DNA of 64,000 bases from Nocardioides marinus (GTDB lineage Bacteria > Actinomycetota > Actinomycetes > Propionibacteriales > Nocardioidaceae): NCBI RefSeq assembly GCF_013408145.1, contig NZ_JACBZI010000001.1, positions 2,866,001 through 2,930,000 of the forward strand, in the 5' to 3' direction. The notes beneath the pieces were generated by a model, which saw only the letters and a list, made by a program, of their open reading frames with translations, did no database searches and was not told the DNA's origin. The position numbers were made by a program, and so were the translations under genes. Below are positions 42,111 to 50,812 of this stretch, in pieces (within the stretch, counting starts at the first letter, position 1; every line of letters starts with the position of its first letter).

Positions 42111-42137
42111 TCCTGTCACGCCCGGGCTTCACGGAGC

Positions 42138-42611
42138 ATGGTCGAAGGCCCCGACCCAGGAAGTGACGACGTGCTCGAACCCGTGGAGCTCTCCCTCTCC
42201 GAGGCGGAGACGCTGCTGCGATCCGGTGTGACCGGACGCGTGGCCGTCTCCACCCCCCAGGGACCGCACATCCTTCCGGTGAACTACTCGGTCGTGGGTG
42301 AGCACGTGGTCATCCGCACCTCGCCGTACTCCATCCTCGGCACGCACGCCCACCGCACCACCGTCGCGTTCGAGACCGACACCTTCGACCACGAGCGGCA
42401 GCGCGGCTGGAGCGTGCTGGTGCGGGGCCGCGCCGAGGTCATCAACGACGCCGCGACGCTGGAGTCCATCCACCGCATCTGGCCGCCGCGGCCGTGGGCC
42501 TCCGGGCAGCGCAACCTGCACATCGGCATCAGGCTCGACGAGGTCACGGGTCGTCGCCTGGGCAGCGGCTGGGACCCGGTCCGCGAGGCGACGGTCCGAC
42601 GGATCGTGTGA
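42138..42611 (+). CDS. PPOX-class (pyridoxamine 5'-phosphate oxidase-fold) flavin/F420-type protein
   Basis: 157-aa split-barrel protein. GRVAVSTPQGPHILPVNYSV is the N-terminal strand pair of the fold, and TTVAFETDTFD and GWSVLVRGRAEVI are later conserved strands. Relatives bind FMN or F420, and several belong to the mycobacterial DosR regulon. A GTG at 42171 is a possible alternative start. It is 3 bases upstream of the sensor kinase gene and probably cotranscribed with it behind box 2. Confidence 0.85.
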   Translation: MVEGPDPGSDDVLEPVELSLSEAETLLRSGVTGRVAVSTPQGPHILPVNYSVVGEHVVIRTSPYSILGTHAHRTTVAFETDTFDHERQRGWSVLVRGRAEVINDAATLESIHRIWPPRPWASGQRNLHIGIRLDEVTGRRLGSGWDPVREATVRRIV

Positions 42612-42614
42612 CCC

Positions 42615-44204
42615 GTGTCGCAGACTGGGGTCGTGCCCTTCCGCCGACCTGAGCTCTCCGACTCCGCCCAGGCGCTGCTGGACGCCGTCGTCGCGATCTC
42701 CAGCGACCTCGACCTCGGCAGCGTGCTCACCCGCATCGTCGAGGCCGCCTGCCAGCTGACCGACGCACAGTACGGCGCCGTCGGTGTCATCGGCGCGGAC
42801 GGCAACCTGGCGGAGTTCATCACCCACGGGCTGGACCCCCACGAGCGCGAGCAGATCGGCTCGCCGCCGCACGGGCGGGGCATCCTGCGGCTGCTCATCG
42901 ACCACCCGGAGCCGCTGCGGCTGGAGGACCTCTCCCAGCACCCGGAGAGCTACGGCTTCCCGCCCAACCACCCGCCGATGCGCTCCTTCCTCGGGGTGCC
43001 GGTGCGCATCCGGGGCACGGTCTTCGGCAACCTCTACCTCACCGAGAAGGCGCACGGGCAGTTCGACGAGGACGACACCCGGCTGGTGGAGGCACTGGCC
43101 TCGGCGGCCGGCTTCGTCATCGAGAACGCCCGCGCCTACACCCTCAGCGAGCGGCGCCGGCAGTGGCTGCAGGCCACCGCGGACCTCGTCGAGGACCTGC
43201 AGCCGCCGCTCGACACCGGGGTGGCACTGCAGCGCATCGCCCACTCCGCCCTCGCCGTCGCCCGTGCGCGGTGCACCGCGATCGTGCGCACCGCCGGAGA
43301 CCCCGAGGCCGCCTCGGACGCGGCGGTCCTCGCCGCCGCGACCACGGACGTCGACTCGCTGCGCGACCAGGTCGCCGTCCTGCTGCGAGGGCTGGGCGGG
43401 GCCGTGCACGAGCCGGTCGACGTCGACGACGGCGCCGTGCGTGCCCTGGTGGTGCCCCTGCGGGCGCACCTGACCGACCCGACCGCCCTGATCACCTTCT
43501 TCGCCGACGAGCACAACGCACTCGAGGTCGAGGAGCGCGAGCTGCTGATCTCCTTCGCCGACCAGGCCGCGCTCGCACTCGACCGCGCCCAGGCCGTCGC
43601 CGACCGTGCCGAGCTCGCGGTCATCTCCGACCGCGAACGCATCGCCCGCGACCTGCACGACACCGTGATCCAACGTCTCTTCGCCACCGGGCTCACGCTT
43701 CAGGCGGTGTCGTCAGGGGTCTCCGACCCCGGCGTGGCCGCCCGCGTCGCCCGCGCGGTCGACGACCTGGACCAGGTGGTCCGCGACATCCGCGGCACCA
43801 TCTTCGAGCTGCGCCACACCGGGGGCGAGTCGCTGCAGGCGCAGGTGCGGGACCTGGTGCGCGAGTACGCGCGGTTCCTGGGCTGGGCGCCGGTCGTGCG
43901 GGTCGAGGGCCCGGTCGACACCGCCGTACGCCCCGAGGTGGCCGAGCACTTCGTCCCCGTGCTGCGCGAGGCCCTGTCGAACCTCTCCCGCCACGCCGAG
44001 GCCCGAGCGGCCTGGGTGCGGGTCGCGATCGACGGCGGCGAGCTGGTGCTCGAGGTCTCCGACGACGGCGTGGGCCCCACCCAGGGCGCGTCGCACAGCG
44101 GGCTGCGCAACGCCCGCGGCCGCGCCGCCGGGCTGGGCGGCACCTCGGCCCTCACCCGCCGCGAGGGCGGGGGCTCGGTGTTCAGCTGGCGGGTCCCGGT
44201 CTGA
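42615..44204 (+). CDS. devS: DevS/DosS-type GAF sensor histidine kinase
   Basis: 529-aa soluble kinase: GAF-A (about residues 20-175), GAF-B (about 190-330), HisKA_3 with the phospho-acceptor His348 in RIARDLHDTVIQRLF, and a GHKL ATPase (VSDDGVGPTQ). GAF-A contains HPESYGFPPNHPPMRSFLG and VFGNLYLTEKAHGQF, very close to what I recall of mycobacterial DosS/DosT, where this domain binds heme and senses O2, NO or CO. Heme binding here is therefore inferred. Convergent with devR, 38 bp apart end to end. Confidence 0.9.
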   Translation: MSQTGVVPFRRPELSDSAQALLDAVVAISSDLDLGSVLTRIVEAACQLTDAQYGAVGVIGADGNLAEFITHGLDPHEREQIGSPPHGRGILRLLIDHPEPLRLEDLSQHPESYGFPPNHPPMRSFLGVPVRIRGTVFGNLYLTEKAHGQFDEDDTRLVEALASAAGFVIENARAYTLSERRRQWLQATADLVEDLQPPLDTGVALQRIAHSALAVARARCTAIVRTAGDPEAASDAAVLAAATTDVDSLRDQVAVLLRGLGGAVHEPVDVDDGAVRALVVPLRAHLTDPTALITFFADEHNALEVEERELLISFADQAALALDRAQAVADRAELAVISDRERIARDLHDTVIQRLFATGLTLQAVSSGVSDPGVAARVARAVDDLDQVVRDIRGTIFELRHTGGESLQAQVRDLVREYARFLGWAPVVRVEGPVDTAVRPEVAEHFVPVLREALSNLSRHAEARAAWVRVAIDGGELVLEVSDDGVGPTQGASHSGLRNARGRAAGLGGTSALTRREGGGSVFSWRVPV

Positions 44205-44242
44205 GCTTTCCGGCCGTGCGCGGGTGACGGCTCGGCGAGGGG

Positions 44243-44911
44243 TCAGCGGGGGCGGCCGTCGGGGCCGAGCAGCTTGGAGGCGAGGACGGCGGCCTGGGTG
44301 CGCCGCTCGAGGCCGAGCTTGGCCAGGATGCTGGAGACGTAGTTCTTGACCGTCTTCTCGGCCAGGAACATCCGTTCGCCGATCTGCCGGTTGGTCAGAC
44401 CCTCGGCGATCAGGGCCAGCAGCTTGAGCTCCTGCTCGGTGAGGTCCGCGAGCTCGGGAGCCGTGGCCGGGCCGTTGCGCACCCGCTCGAGCACCCGTGC
44501 GGTCAGGGTCGGGTCGATGAGGGAGTTGCCGTCGGCCACCTGACGGATCGCCGCGACGAGGTCGAGCCCCTTGACGTCCTTGAGGACGTAGCCGGAGGCG
44601 CCGGCCATGATCGCGGCGAACAACGCCTCGTCGTCGTCGTAGGAGGTGAGGATGAGCGCGCGGATCGTCGGGTCCACGGCGCGCACGGTGCGGCACACCT
44701 CGATCCCCGACCCGTCGGGCAGGCGCGCGTCGAGCACGGCCACGTCGGGGTGCAGCGCCGGGATCCGCGCCGACGCCTCGGCGGCCGTGCCGGCCTCCCC
44801 CACGACCTCGATCGAGTTGGTGCTCTCGAGCAGCGCCCGCAGCCCCTGGCGCACCACCTCGTGGTCGTCGAGGAGGAACACCTTGATCAGGCGATCGGTG
44901 CTCTCGGACAT
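44243..44911 (-). CDS. devR: DevR/DosR-type NarL-family response regulator
   Basis: 222-aa regulator. The receiver has the acidic pair DDHE at residues 15-18, phospho-acceptor Asp61 (VAVLDARLPDGSG) and LILTSYDDDEA; the LuxR-type helix-turn-helix reads LTNRQIGERMFLAEKTVKNYV, matching the DosR recognition helix (KTVKNYV). Similarity to M. tuberculosis DosR runs along the whole length as I recall that sequence. The ATG lies inside the cydDC 3' end (25-bp overlap), so devR is the last gene of the cydABDC operon. Confidence 0.93.
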   Translation of the reverse strand: MSESTDRLIKVFLLDDHEVVRQGLRALLESTNSIEVVGEAGTAAEASARIPALHPDVAVLDARLPDGSGIEVCRTVRAVDPTIRALILTSYDDDEALFAAIMAGASGYVLKDVKGLDLVAAIRQVADGNSLIDPTLTARVLERVRNGPATAPELADLTEQELKLLALIAEGLTNRQIGERMFLAEKTVKNYVSSILAKLGLERRTQAAVLASKLLGPDGRPR

Positions 44912-47900
44912 GCGGTGGCTCCTTCGGAGGTCGGCGGCTCTGCCGACATCTCTACCACCTCCTCGACCAGGTCGAGCCCGGCCGTGCCGTGGGTGATCCA
45001 CAGGACGCTGCGACCACCCCTCCCCAGCACCTCCTCGGCGAGCTCGGCCGCGGTCGCCTCGTCCAGGTGCGCGGTCGGCTCGTCGAGCACCAGCACCGCC
45101 TGGTCGGCCAGCAGCGAGCGGGCGATCGCCAGCCGCGCGCGCTCCCCGCCCGACACCCCCGCGTGCCCCTCACCGACCCAGGTGCCGAGCCCCTCGGGGA
45201 GGGAGTCCAGCCACTCCCCCAGCCGGGCCTGGCGCAGGGCCTCGACCACGTCGGCGTCGCTCGCGGTCGGCCGGGCGAGCCGGACGTTCTCGGCCACGGT
45301 GGTGGAGAACAGGTGCGGGTCGTCGTCGACCAGGCCGACCCTGCGTCGTACGTCGTCGGCGGCCTGGGCCACGAGGGGGACCGACCCCAGGGCGGCCGTG
45401 CCGGCCGCCGGATCGAGGAACCGCAGCAGCAGCGCGGCCACCGTGCTCTTGCCGCAGCCGCTGGGACCGACCAGGGCCACGCGGCCACCCTCGGGCAGGT
45501 GCAGACCCAGCCCCGTGAACGCGGGCCGCGGGCCCCACCCGGCAGCCGCGTCGACGAGGTCGACCCGGGAGCCGGCGGCGGTCTCGGGGTCGGTGGGCTC
45601 GGAGGTCGCCGGCGCCTGCCCGAGCAGGGCGTCGACCCGGGCACGGGCGGCATCGGTGCGGGCCGACAGCGCCCCTGCGTCGACCACGGGCAGCACCAGG
45701 TCGGCCAGGGCGAGAGGCACCAGGACCAGCAGCGCGAGGACCGGGCCGCCCACCGGCGTACCGGGCAACAGCAGCGCCACGGTGGCGACCGCCACGCCGG
45801 TGCTGCCGAGCACGAGGGCCCGGGCGGCCCCCTGCCAGAGGGCGGAGCGCCGGACCTGCCGGCCGAGCTCGTCGCTCACCTCACCGACGGCCTCGACGGC
45901 GCGACCGGTCGCCTGCCACATCGTCAGCTCCTCGGCCAGCGCGGTCGTCGCCACCACGCGGTCCCCGAGCCGGGCGCGCAGGGCGACCTGGGCCCGCTCG
46001 GCGCGGGTGGCGCCGCTGCGCGCCAGGAGGTACGCCGCGGCAGCGCCGACCGCGACCACGGCGACCCCGAGCGCCGAGCGGGGCTCCCAGACCACGGTCA
46101 CGACCCCGGCCACGGCCAGCGCGGCCGCGGCCGACCGCACCGGCATCCGCACCCGCAGCGCCGCGTCCAGCTCTGCGTCCACGTCGTCGACGAGGGAGGC
46201 CAGCAGGTCGCCACGACGACGGCCGGTGCGCCCCGGGACCAGCGGCACGAGCGCCTCGTAGACCTCCACGCGCCGCCGCGCCAGCAGCCCGAGCACGGTG
46301 TCGTGGGAGCGCAGCCGCTCGGCGTAGCGCAGCACCGGGCGCGCCAGACCGAAGGCACGCACGCCCACGATCGCCACCATCAGCGTGAGGACCGGCGGGT
46401 GGGTGGACGCCTGGACGATCAGCCAGCCGGCGGTCGCGGTCAGGGCGACGCCGGACAGGCCGGCCAACGTGCCGAGCAGGGTCGCCAGCCCGAGACCGGC
46501 CGACGACCCGCCGGGGTCGTGCCCCTCAGGGGGCGCCATGGCGCCCGCTGAGGGGCACGACTCCCGCTGCGGGCGCGACAGGCGCGGGGCCATCGGCCGC
46601 TCCAGCCGGACCTCCCGGTCCGCCACCGCGACCAGCGTGGGGTCGTGCGCGACGACGACCACGGCCCGGGTCCGGCCGAGGTCGACCAGGGTGTCGGCCA
46701 CGATCCGCGTGGTGACGGGGTCGAGGTGGGCCGTGGGCTCGTCGAGCAGCACCCAGGGCCGGTCGGAGACGACGGCCCGGGCGAGCGCCAGACGGGCGCG
46801 CTCACCGGCCGAGAGCCCCGCGCCGTCCTCGCCGACGGGGGTCGCCAGGCCGGCGGGGAGGCCCCGCACCCGCTCGGCGAGCGCGACCTGGGCCAGCGCC
46901 GCCCACAGGTCCTGCTCGTCGGCGTCGGGACGGCCGAGCCGCAGGTTGTCCGCGACCGTGCCGTCCACGAACCCCGGCCGCTGCGGCAGCCATGCGATGT
47001 CCTCCTGCGAGGGCGCGGCGACCCCGCCGGACGTGGGCTCAAGCAGGCCGGCGAGCACCGCCAGCAGGGTGGACTTCCCGCACCCCGAGGGGCCGGTCAG
47101 CGCCGTGACGCCCTGCGCCGGGATCGTCAGCGACAGGTCCTCGAGCACCGGCACCGTCCGGCCGGGCCGCAGGACGGTGAGGTCGGTGACGGTCAGGGGC
47201 TGGTCCGCCGGGTGGCTCGCGGGGTGGTCTCGACGCCCGCTCGTCGCTGGCGCTCCTCGCTGCTCGACCACCAAAGTCGGTTTCAGCAGCTCGCTGACCC
47301 GTTCGACGACGGCGACGCCCTCCGCTGCGGCGTGGAACTCGGCGCCGACCCGGCGCAGCGGCCAGTACGCCTCGGGAGCCAGCAGCAGCACCACCAGGGC
47401 GGTGCGCAGGTCCAGGCCGCCCTCGGCGAGCCGCAGGCCGACGGTGACGGCGACGAGCGCGACCGACAGGGTCGCGACCAGCTCCAGCACCCCCGAGGAC
47501 AGGAAGGCCACGCGCAGGGTCTCCAGGGTCCGCCGGCGGTAGGCGTCGGTCACCTCCGCGATGCGTGCCGACTGCGCCTGCGCGCGACGGAAGGCCACCA
47601 GCGTGGGCAGCCCGCGCACGACGTCGAGGAAGTGCCCGGAGAGGGACGACAGCGCCCGCCACTGCCGCTCCGCCCGGTCGCGGGTCGCGAGCCCGACCAG
47701 CGCACCGAAGACCGGCACCAGCGGCAGGGTGCACACGACGATGAGCGCCGCCAGGAGGTCCTGCGAGGCGATCGCGGCCACCGTCAGCACGGGCAGCACC
47801 GTCGCCAGGACCAGGGCGGGGACGTAGCGCGTGAGGTACGGCTCCATCGCGGTCACGCCCCGCGTCACCAGCACCGCGTCGGCGCTGGTCGACCCACCGG

Positions 47901-48201
47901 GGCGGCTGAGCACGGACCCCGCCACCCTGCGTCGTACGACGGAGGCGACCGTGGCCGCGGCGCGGGCCGCGGCCGCGTCACCTGCCCAGCCGACCAGGCC
48001 GCGACCGAGGAGCACGGCCACCACGGCGACCGCCCAGCCCAGTGCGAGGCGACCCTCCACGGCCGCGACGACCAGGCCGGTGATCGCGAAGGCCTGGCCG
48101 ATGACGAGCAGCGAGCCGACGACGCCGGCGCCGAGCACGACGGCCAGGGGCCGCCGTGCCGGCGCGACGAGCCGACGCAGGCGCGGGTCGGAGGGGCGCA
48201 C
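44887..48201 (-). CDS. cydDC: CydDC: fused thiol-exporting ABC transporter for cytochrome bd assembly
   Basis: 1104-aa fusion of two ABC half-transporters. CydD half: membrane domain (about 1-300), linker, nucleotide-binding domain with Walker A GPSGCGKSTL, signature LSAGERARLALARA and Walker B VLLDEPTAHLD. CydC half (from about 570): membrane domain, then GPSGCGKSTV, VSGGERARLAIARS and VLVLDEPTAHLD. The protein exports glutathione- or cysteine-type thiols needed for bd oxidase maturation. Such fusion is known in other Actinobacteria. GTG directly abuts the cydB stop. Two palindromic elements are built into its linkers, at residues about 310-326 and 547-562. Confidence 0.93.
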   Translation of the reverse strand: MRPSDPRLRRLVAPARRPLAVVLGAGVVGSLLVIGQAFAITGLVVAAVEGRLALGWAVAVVAVLLGRGLVGWAGDAAAARAAATVASVVRRRVAGSVLSRPGGSTSADAVLVTRGVTAMEPYLTRYVPALVLATVLPVLTVAAIASQDLLAALIVVCTLPLVPVFGALVGLATRDRAERQWRALSSLSGHFLDVVRGLPTLVAFRRAQAQSARIAEVTDAYRRRTLETLRVAFLSSGVLELVATLSVALVAVTVGLRLAEGGLDLRTALVVLLLAPEAYWPLRRVGAEFHAAAEGVAVVERVSELLKPTLVVEQRGAPATSGRRDHPASHPADQPLTVTDLTVLRPGRTVPVLEDLSLTIPAQGVTALTGPSGCGKSTLLAVLAGLLEPTSGGVAAPSQEDIAWLPQRPGFVDGTVADNLRLGRPDADEQDLWAALAQVALAERVRGLPAGLATPVGEDGAGLSAGERARLALARAVVSDRPWVLLDEPTAHLDPVTTRIVADTLVDLGRTRAVVVVAHDPTLVAVADREVRLERPMAPRLSRPQRESCPSAGAMAPPEGHDPGGSSAGLGLATLLGTLAGLSGVALTATAGWLIVQASTHPPVLTLMVAIVGVRAFGLARPVLRYAERLRSHDTVLGLLARRRVEVYEALVPLVPGRTGRRRGDLLASLVDDVDAELDAALRVRMPVRSAAAALAVAGVVTVVWEPRSALGVAVVAVGAAAAYLLARSGATRAERAQVALRARLGDRVVATTALAEELTMWQATGRAVEAVGEVSDELGRQVRRSALWQGAARALVLGSTGVAVATVALLLPGTPVGGPVLALLVLVPLALADLVLPVVDAGALSARTDAARARVDALLGQAPATSEPTDPETAAGSRVDLVDAAAGWGPRPAFTGLGLHLPEGGRVALVGPSGCGKSTVAALLLRFLDPAAGTAALGSVPLVAQAADDVRRRVGLVDDDPHLFSTTVAENVRLARPTASDADVVEALRQARLGEWLDSLPEGLGTWVGEGHAGVSGGERARLAIARSLLADQAVLVLDEPTAHLDEATAAELAEEVLGRGGRSVLWITHGTAGLDLVEEVVEMSAEPPTSEGATACPRAPIA
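46516..46561. repeat. 46-bp dispersed palindrome, family 1 copy C, at the CydD-CydC joint
   Basis: GTCGTGCCCCTCAG (46516-46529) pairs perfectly with CTGAGGGGCACGAC (46548-46561); inside lies GGGCGCCATGGCGCCC, a perfect 16-bp palindrome. Same length, central CCATGG and arm layout as the elements at 7891 and 55405, with paired changes in the arms. It encodes the Ser/Gly/Pro-rich linker between the two half-transporters. Confidence 0.85.
47223..47272. repeat. 47-50-bp dispersed element, family 4, in the CydD linker
   Basis: GGTGGTCTCGA...TCGACCACC inverted ends around a GC-rich core. Identical to the VWA-gene element except for its 10-bp centre, but read in a different frame (VEQRGAPATSGRRDH). 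It sits between the CydD membrane domain and ATPase domain. Confidence 0.88.
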
Positions 48202-49233
48202 TCAGCGGCCCCCCGCCGGCCGCTCCCCCGCCAGCACCGCCTCGGGGATGTGGTGGACGGAGAGGCGCTTGCGGAAGACCCAGTAGGTCCAGCCCTGGTA
48301 GACCAGCACGATCGGGGTGAACACCACGGCGACGCCGGTCATGATCTTGAGCGTGTAGGCGGTCGCTGCCGCGTTCGTCGTGGTCAGCGAGGTGCCGTCG
48401 GCCAGCGAGGTCGGCATGACGTCGGGGAAGAGCGCGGCGAAGAGCCCCGCCACGGCCAGCGCGATGGTGACGAACGTGCCCAGGAAGGCCCAGCCCTCAC
48501 GGGCCGCACCGGCCGCCGCCACCCCCGCCAGCAGGGCGAGCGCGGCCAGGACGAACAGCACGCCCGAGGCGACCGAGCCGGTGTCCACCTGGGTCCACAC
48601 CAGGAAGAGCACGGCGACCAGCGCGGCCACCAGGCCCAGCCGGGTCGCCAGCGCGCGGGCCTCACGACGGATCGGGCCGTCGGTCTTGAGGGCGACGTAC
48701 ATCGCGCCGTGGGTGAGGAACAGCGTGAGCGTGGTGAGCCCGCCGAGCAGGGCGTAGGGGTTGAGCAGGTTGAAGAAGCCGCCGACGTACTCAAGGTCGG
48801 CGTCGATGGGCACGCCCCGCACGATGTTGCCGAACGCCACGCCCCACAGCACGGCCGGCAGCAGCGAGCCCCAGAAGATGGCCAGGTCCCAGCGGGCCCG
48901 CCAGGTGGGGTCGTCGCGCTTGGCGCGGTACTCGAAGGCGACCCCGCGCACGATCAGCGCGACGAGGATCAGCAGCAGCGGCAGGTAGAACCCACTGAAG
49001 AGCGTGGCGTACCACTCGGGGAACGCCGCGAAGGTCGCGCCGCCGGCGACGAGGACCCACACCTCGTTGCCGTCCCAGACGGGCCCGATGGTGTTGATGA
49101 GGACGCGGCGCTCGCGCTCCTCCCGACCCAGGACGGGCAGCAGCATGCCGACGCCGAAGTCGAAGCCCTCGAGGGCGAAGTAGCCGATCCACAAGACGGC
49201 GATCAGGCAGAACCAGACGGTGGTGAGCTCCAT
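48202..49233 (-). CDS. cydB: Cytochrome bd ubiquinol/menaquinol oxidase subunit II
   Basis: 343-aa polytopic membrane subunit. The family opening TVWFCLIAVLWIGYFALEGFDFG and the conserved GPVWDGNEVWVLVAGGATFA are present. With CydA it forms the high-affinity terminal oxidase that reduces O2 to water at low oxygen. Starts 12 bases after the cydA stop and abuts cydDC. Confidence 0.95.
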   Translation of the reverse strand: MELTTVWFCLIAVLWIGYFALEGFDFGVGMLLPVLGREERERRVLINTIGPVWDGNEVWVLVAGGATFAAFPEWYATLFSGFYLPLLLILVALIVRGVAFEYRAKRDDPTWRARWDLAIFWGSLLPAVLWGVAFGNIVRGVPIDADLEYVGGFFNLLNPYALLGGLTTLTLFLTHGAMYVALKTDGPIRREARALATRLGLVAALVAVLFLVWTQVDTGSVASGVLFVLAALALLAGVAAAGAAREGWAFLGTFVTIALAVAGLFAALFPDVMPTSLADGTSLTTTNAAATAYTLKIMTGVAVVFTPIVLVYQGWTYWVFRKRLSVHHIPEAVLAGERPAGGR

Positions 49234-49245
49234 GTCGTCGTCTCC

Positions 49246-50709
49246 TCAGTACGCGAAGGCCAGCGGCCGGTCGGGGTCGTTGTCGTCGTCGCGCAGCTGC
49301 GGCTCGACGTAGGGGTCGGCGCCCCTGGCGATGAAGGTGAGCATCAGCTTCAGCTCGGCGACGGCCAGCACGCCGTACAGCGCGGTGAGCACGATCAGCG
49401 AGGTCAGCACCTCACCGGCGCTGGTGCCCGGCGAGACCGACTGCTCGGTGGTCATCAGGCCGAAGACGGCCCAGGGCTGGCGGCCGATCTCGGTGAAGAT
49501 CCAGCCGAAGCTGTTGGCGAACAGCGGCATCAGCGGGAGCCCGACGGCCACCCAGGTCCAGCGCGAGCCGGTGGGTGCGCGGCCGCGGCGGGTGGCCCAG
49601 AGCACGGCCAAACCTCCGGCCATGCCGGCGAAGCCCAAGCCCATCATGAAGCGCAAGCTCCAGTAGGTCAGCGGGATGTAGGGCGTGTAGTCGCCGGCGG
49701 TGTAGTAGGTCGCGCCCGGGTCCTCGCCGTACGTCGCGAGGTACTGCTCGCGCAGCGGGTTGATCCCCTCGACCCGACCGTCGAGCTCGCCGGTGGCCAG
49801 GAAGGAGAGCAGGTTCGGGACCGTGACGGAGAACTTCTCGGTCGCCCCGTCCGGGGTCCCGATCGTGAAGAGGGAGAACGCCGCCGGCTCCTCGGTCTCG
49901 TAGAGCGCCTCGGCGGCGGCCATCTTCATCGGCTGCACCTCGGTCATCACCTTGCCCTGCACGTCGCCGGAGACGACGACACCGAGCCCCGCAACGAGCA
50001 CGACCCAGGCGCCGACGCGGGCCGCGGACCGGTACATCGGGCGGTCCTCGCTGCCCTCGCATCCCTTGCCGCGCACCAGGTGCCACAGCGCGACGCCGAC
50101 GACGAACCCGCCCGCGGTCATGTACGCCGCGGTGATGACGTGCGGGAAGGTCACCAGCTGGACCTTGTTGGTCAGGACCGCCACGAAGTCGGTCAGCTCC
50201 GCGCGCCCGGTCTCGGGGTTGTACTCGTAGCCCACCGGGTGCTGCATGAAGGAGTTGGCGGCCAGGATGAAGTACGCCGAGAACAGCGTGCCGAGGTGCA
50301 CCAGCCACATGCAGGACGCGTGCACGGCCCGGGGCAGCCGGTCCCAGCCGAAGATCCACAGGCCCAGGAACGTCGACTCCAGGAAGAAGGCCAGCAGGCC
50401 CTCGACCGCGAGCGGAGCCCCGAAGACGTCCCCGACGAAGCGGGAGTAGTCCGACCAGTTCATGCCGAACTGGAACTCCTGCACGATGCCGGTGACCAGG
50501 CCGAGGGCGAAGTTGATGAGGAACAGCTTCCCCAGGAACTTCGTCAGCCGCAGCCACTGCTCGTTGCCGGTGCGCAACCAGGCGGTCTGGTAGCCGGCGA
50601 CGAGGGCCGAGAGGCCGATCGTGATCGGGACGAACAGGAAGTGATAGACCGTCGCGATGGCGAACTGCCACCGCGCGATGTCGAGGGCTTCGAGATCCAC
50701 GGCCCTCAC
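49246..50709 (-). CDS. cydA: Cytochrome bd oxidase subunit I
   Basis: 487-aa heme b558/b595/d subunit. His23 (ATVYHFLFVP) corresponds to the E. coli b595/d ligand region; LVTFPHVITAAYMTAGGF contains the b558 His; GRQPWAVFGLMTTEQSVS is the conserved motif after the Q-loop. The Q-loop region is short, as in actinobacterial enzymes. First gene of the cydA-cydB-cydDC-devR operon; DosR-type box 3 lies 73-86 bp upstream of the GTG/ATG start region. Confidence 0.95.
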   Translation of the reverse strand: MRAVDLEALDIARWQFAIATVYHFLFVPITIGLSALVAGYQTAWLRTGNEQWLRLTKFLGKLFLINFALGLVTGIVQEFQFGMNWSDYSRFVGDVFGAPLAVEGLLAFFLESTFLGLWIFGWDRLPRAVHASCMWLVHLGTLFSAYFILAANSFMQHPVGYEYNPETGRAELTDFVAVLTNKVQLVTFPHVITAAYMTAGGFVVGVALWHLVRGKGCEGSEDRPMYRSAARVGAWVVLVAGLGVVVSGDVQGKVMTEVQPMKMAAAEALYETEEPAAFSLFTIGTPDGATEKFSVTVPNLLSFLATGELDGRVEGINPLREQYLATYGEDPGATYYTAGDYTPYIPLTYWSLRFMMGLGFAGMAGGLAVLWATRRGRAPTGSRWTWVAVGLPLMPLFANSFGWIFTEIGRQPWAVFGLMTTEQSVSPGTSAGEVLTSLIVLTALYGVLAVAELKLMLTFIARGADPYVEPQLRDDDNDPDRPLAFAY

Positions 50710-50781
50710 TCTGGAGGCGGCAGGCCCTCCCCCGTCACGGGCGTAGGTACCCGTCTTGGCGGACCCTGGCCCCCACCCTGC

Positions 50782-50795
50782 GGGACCTAGGTCCC
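50782..50795. promoter_or_regulatory. DosR-type box 3 (upstream of cydA)
   Basis: GGGAC-CTAG-GTCCC, a perfect 14-bp palindrome matching GGGAC-N4-GTCCC, centred about 80 bp upstream of the cydA start on the minus strand. Confidence 0.72.
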
Positions 50796-50812
50796 CCGGG
50801 CTTGACGCCGAA

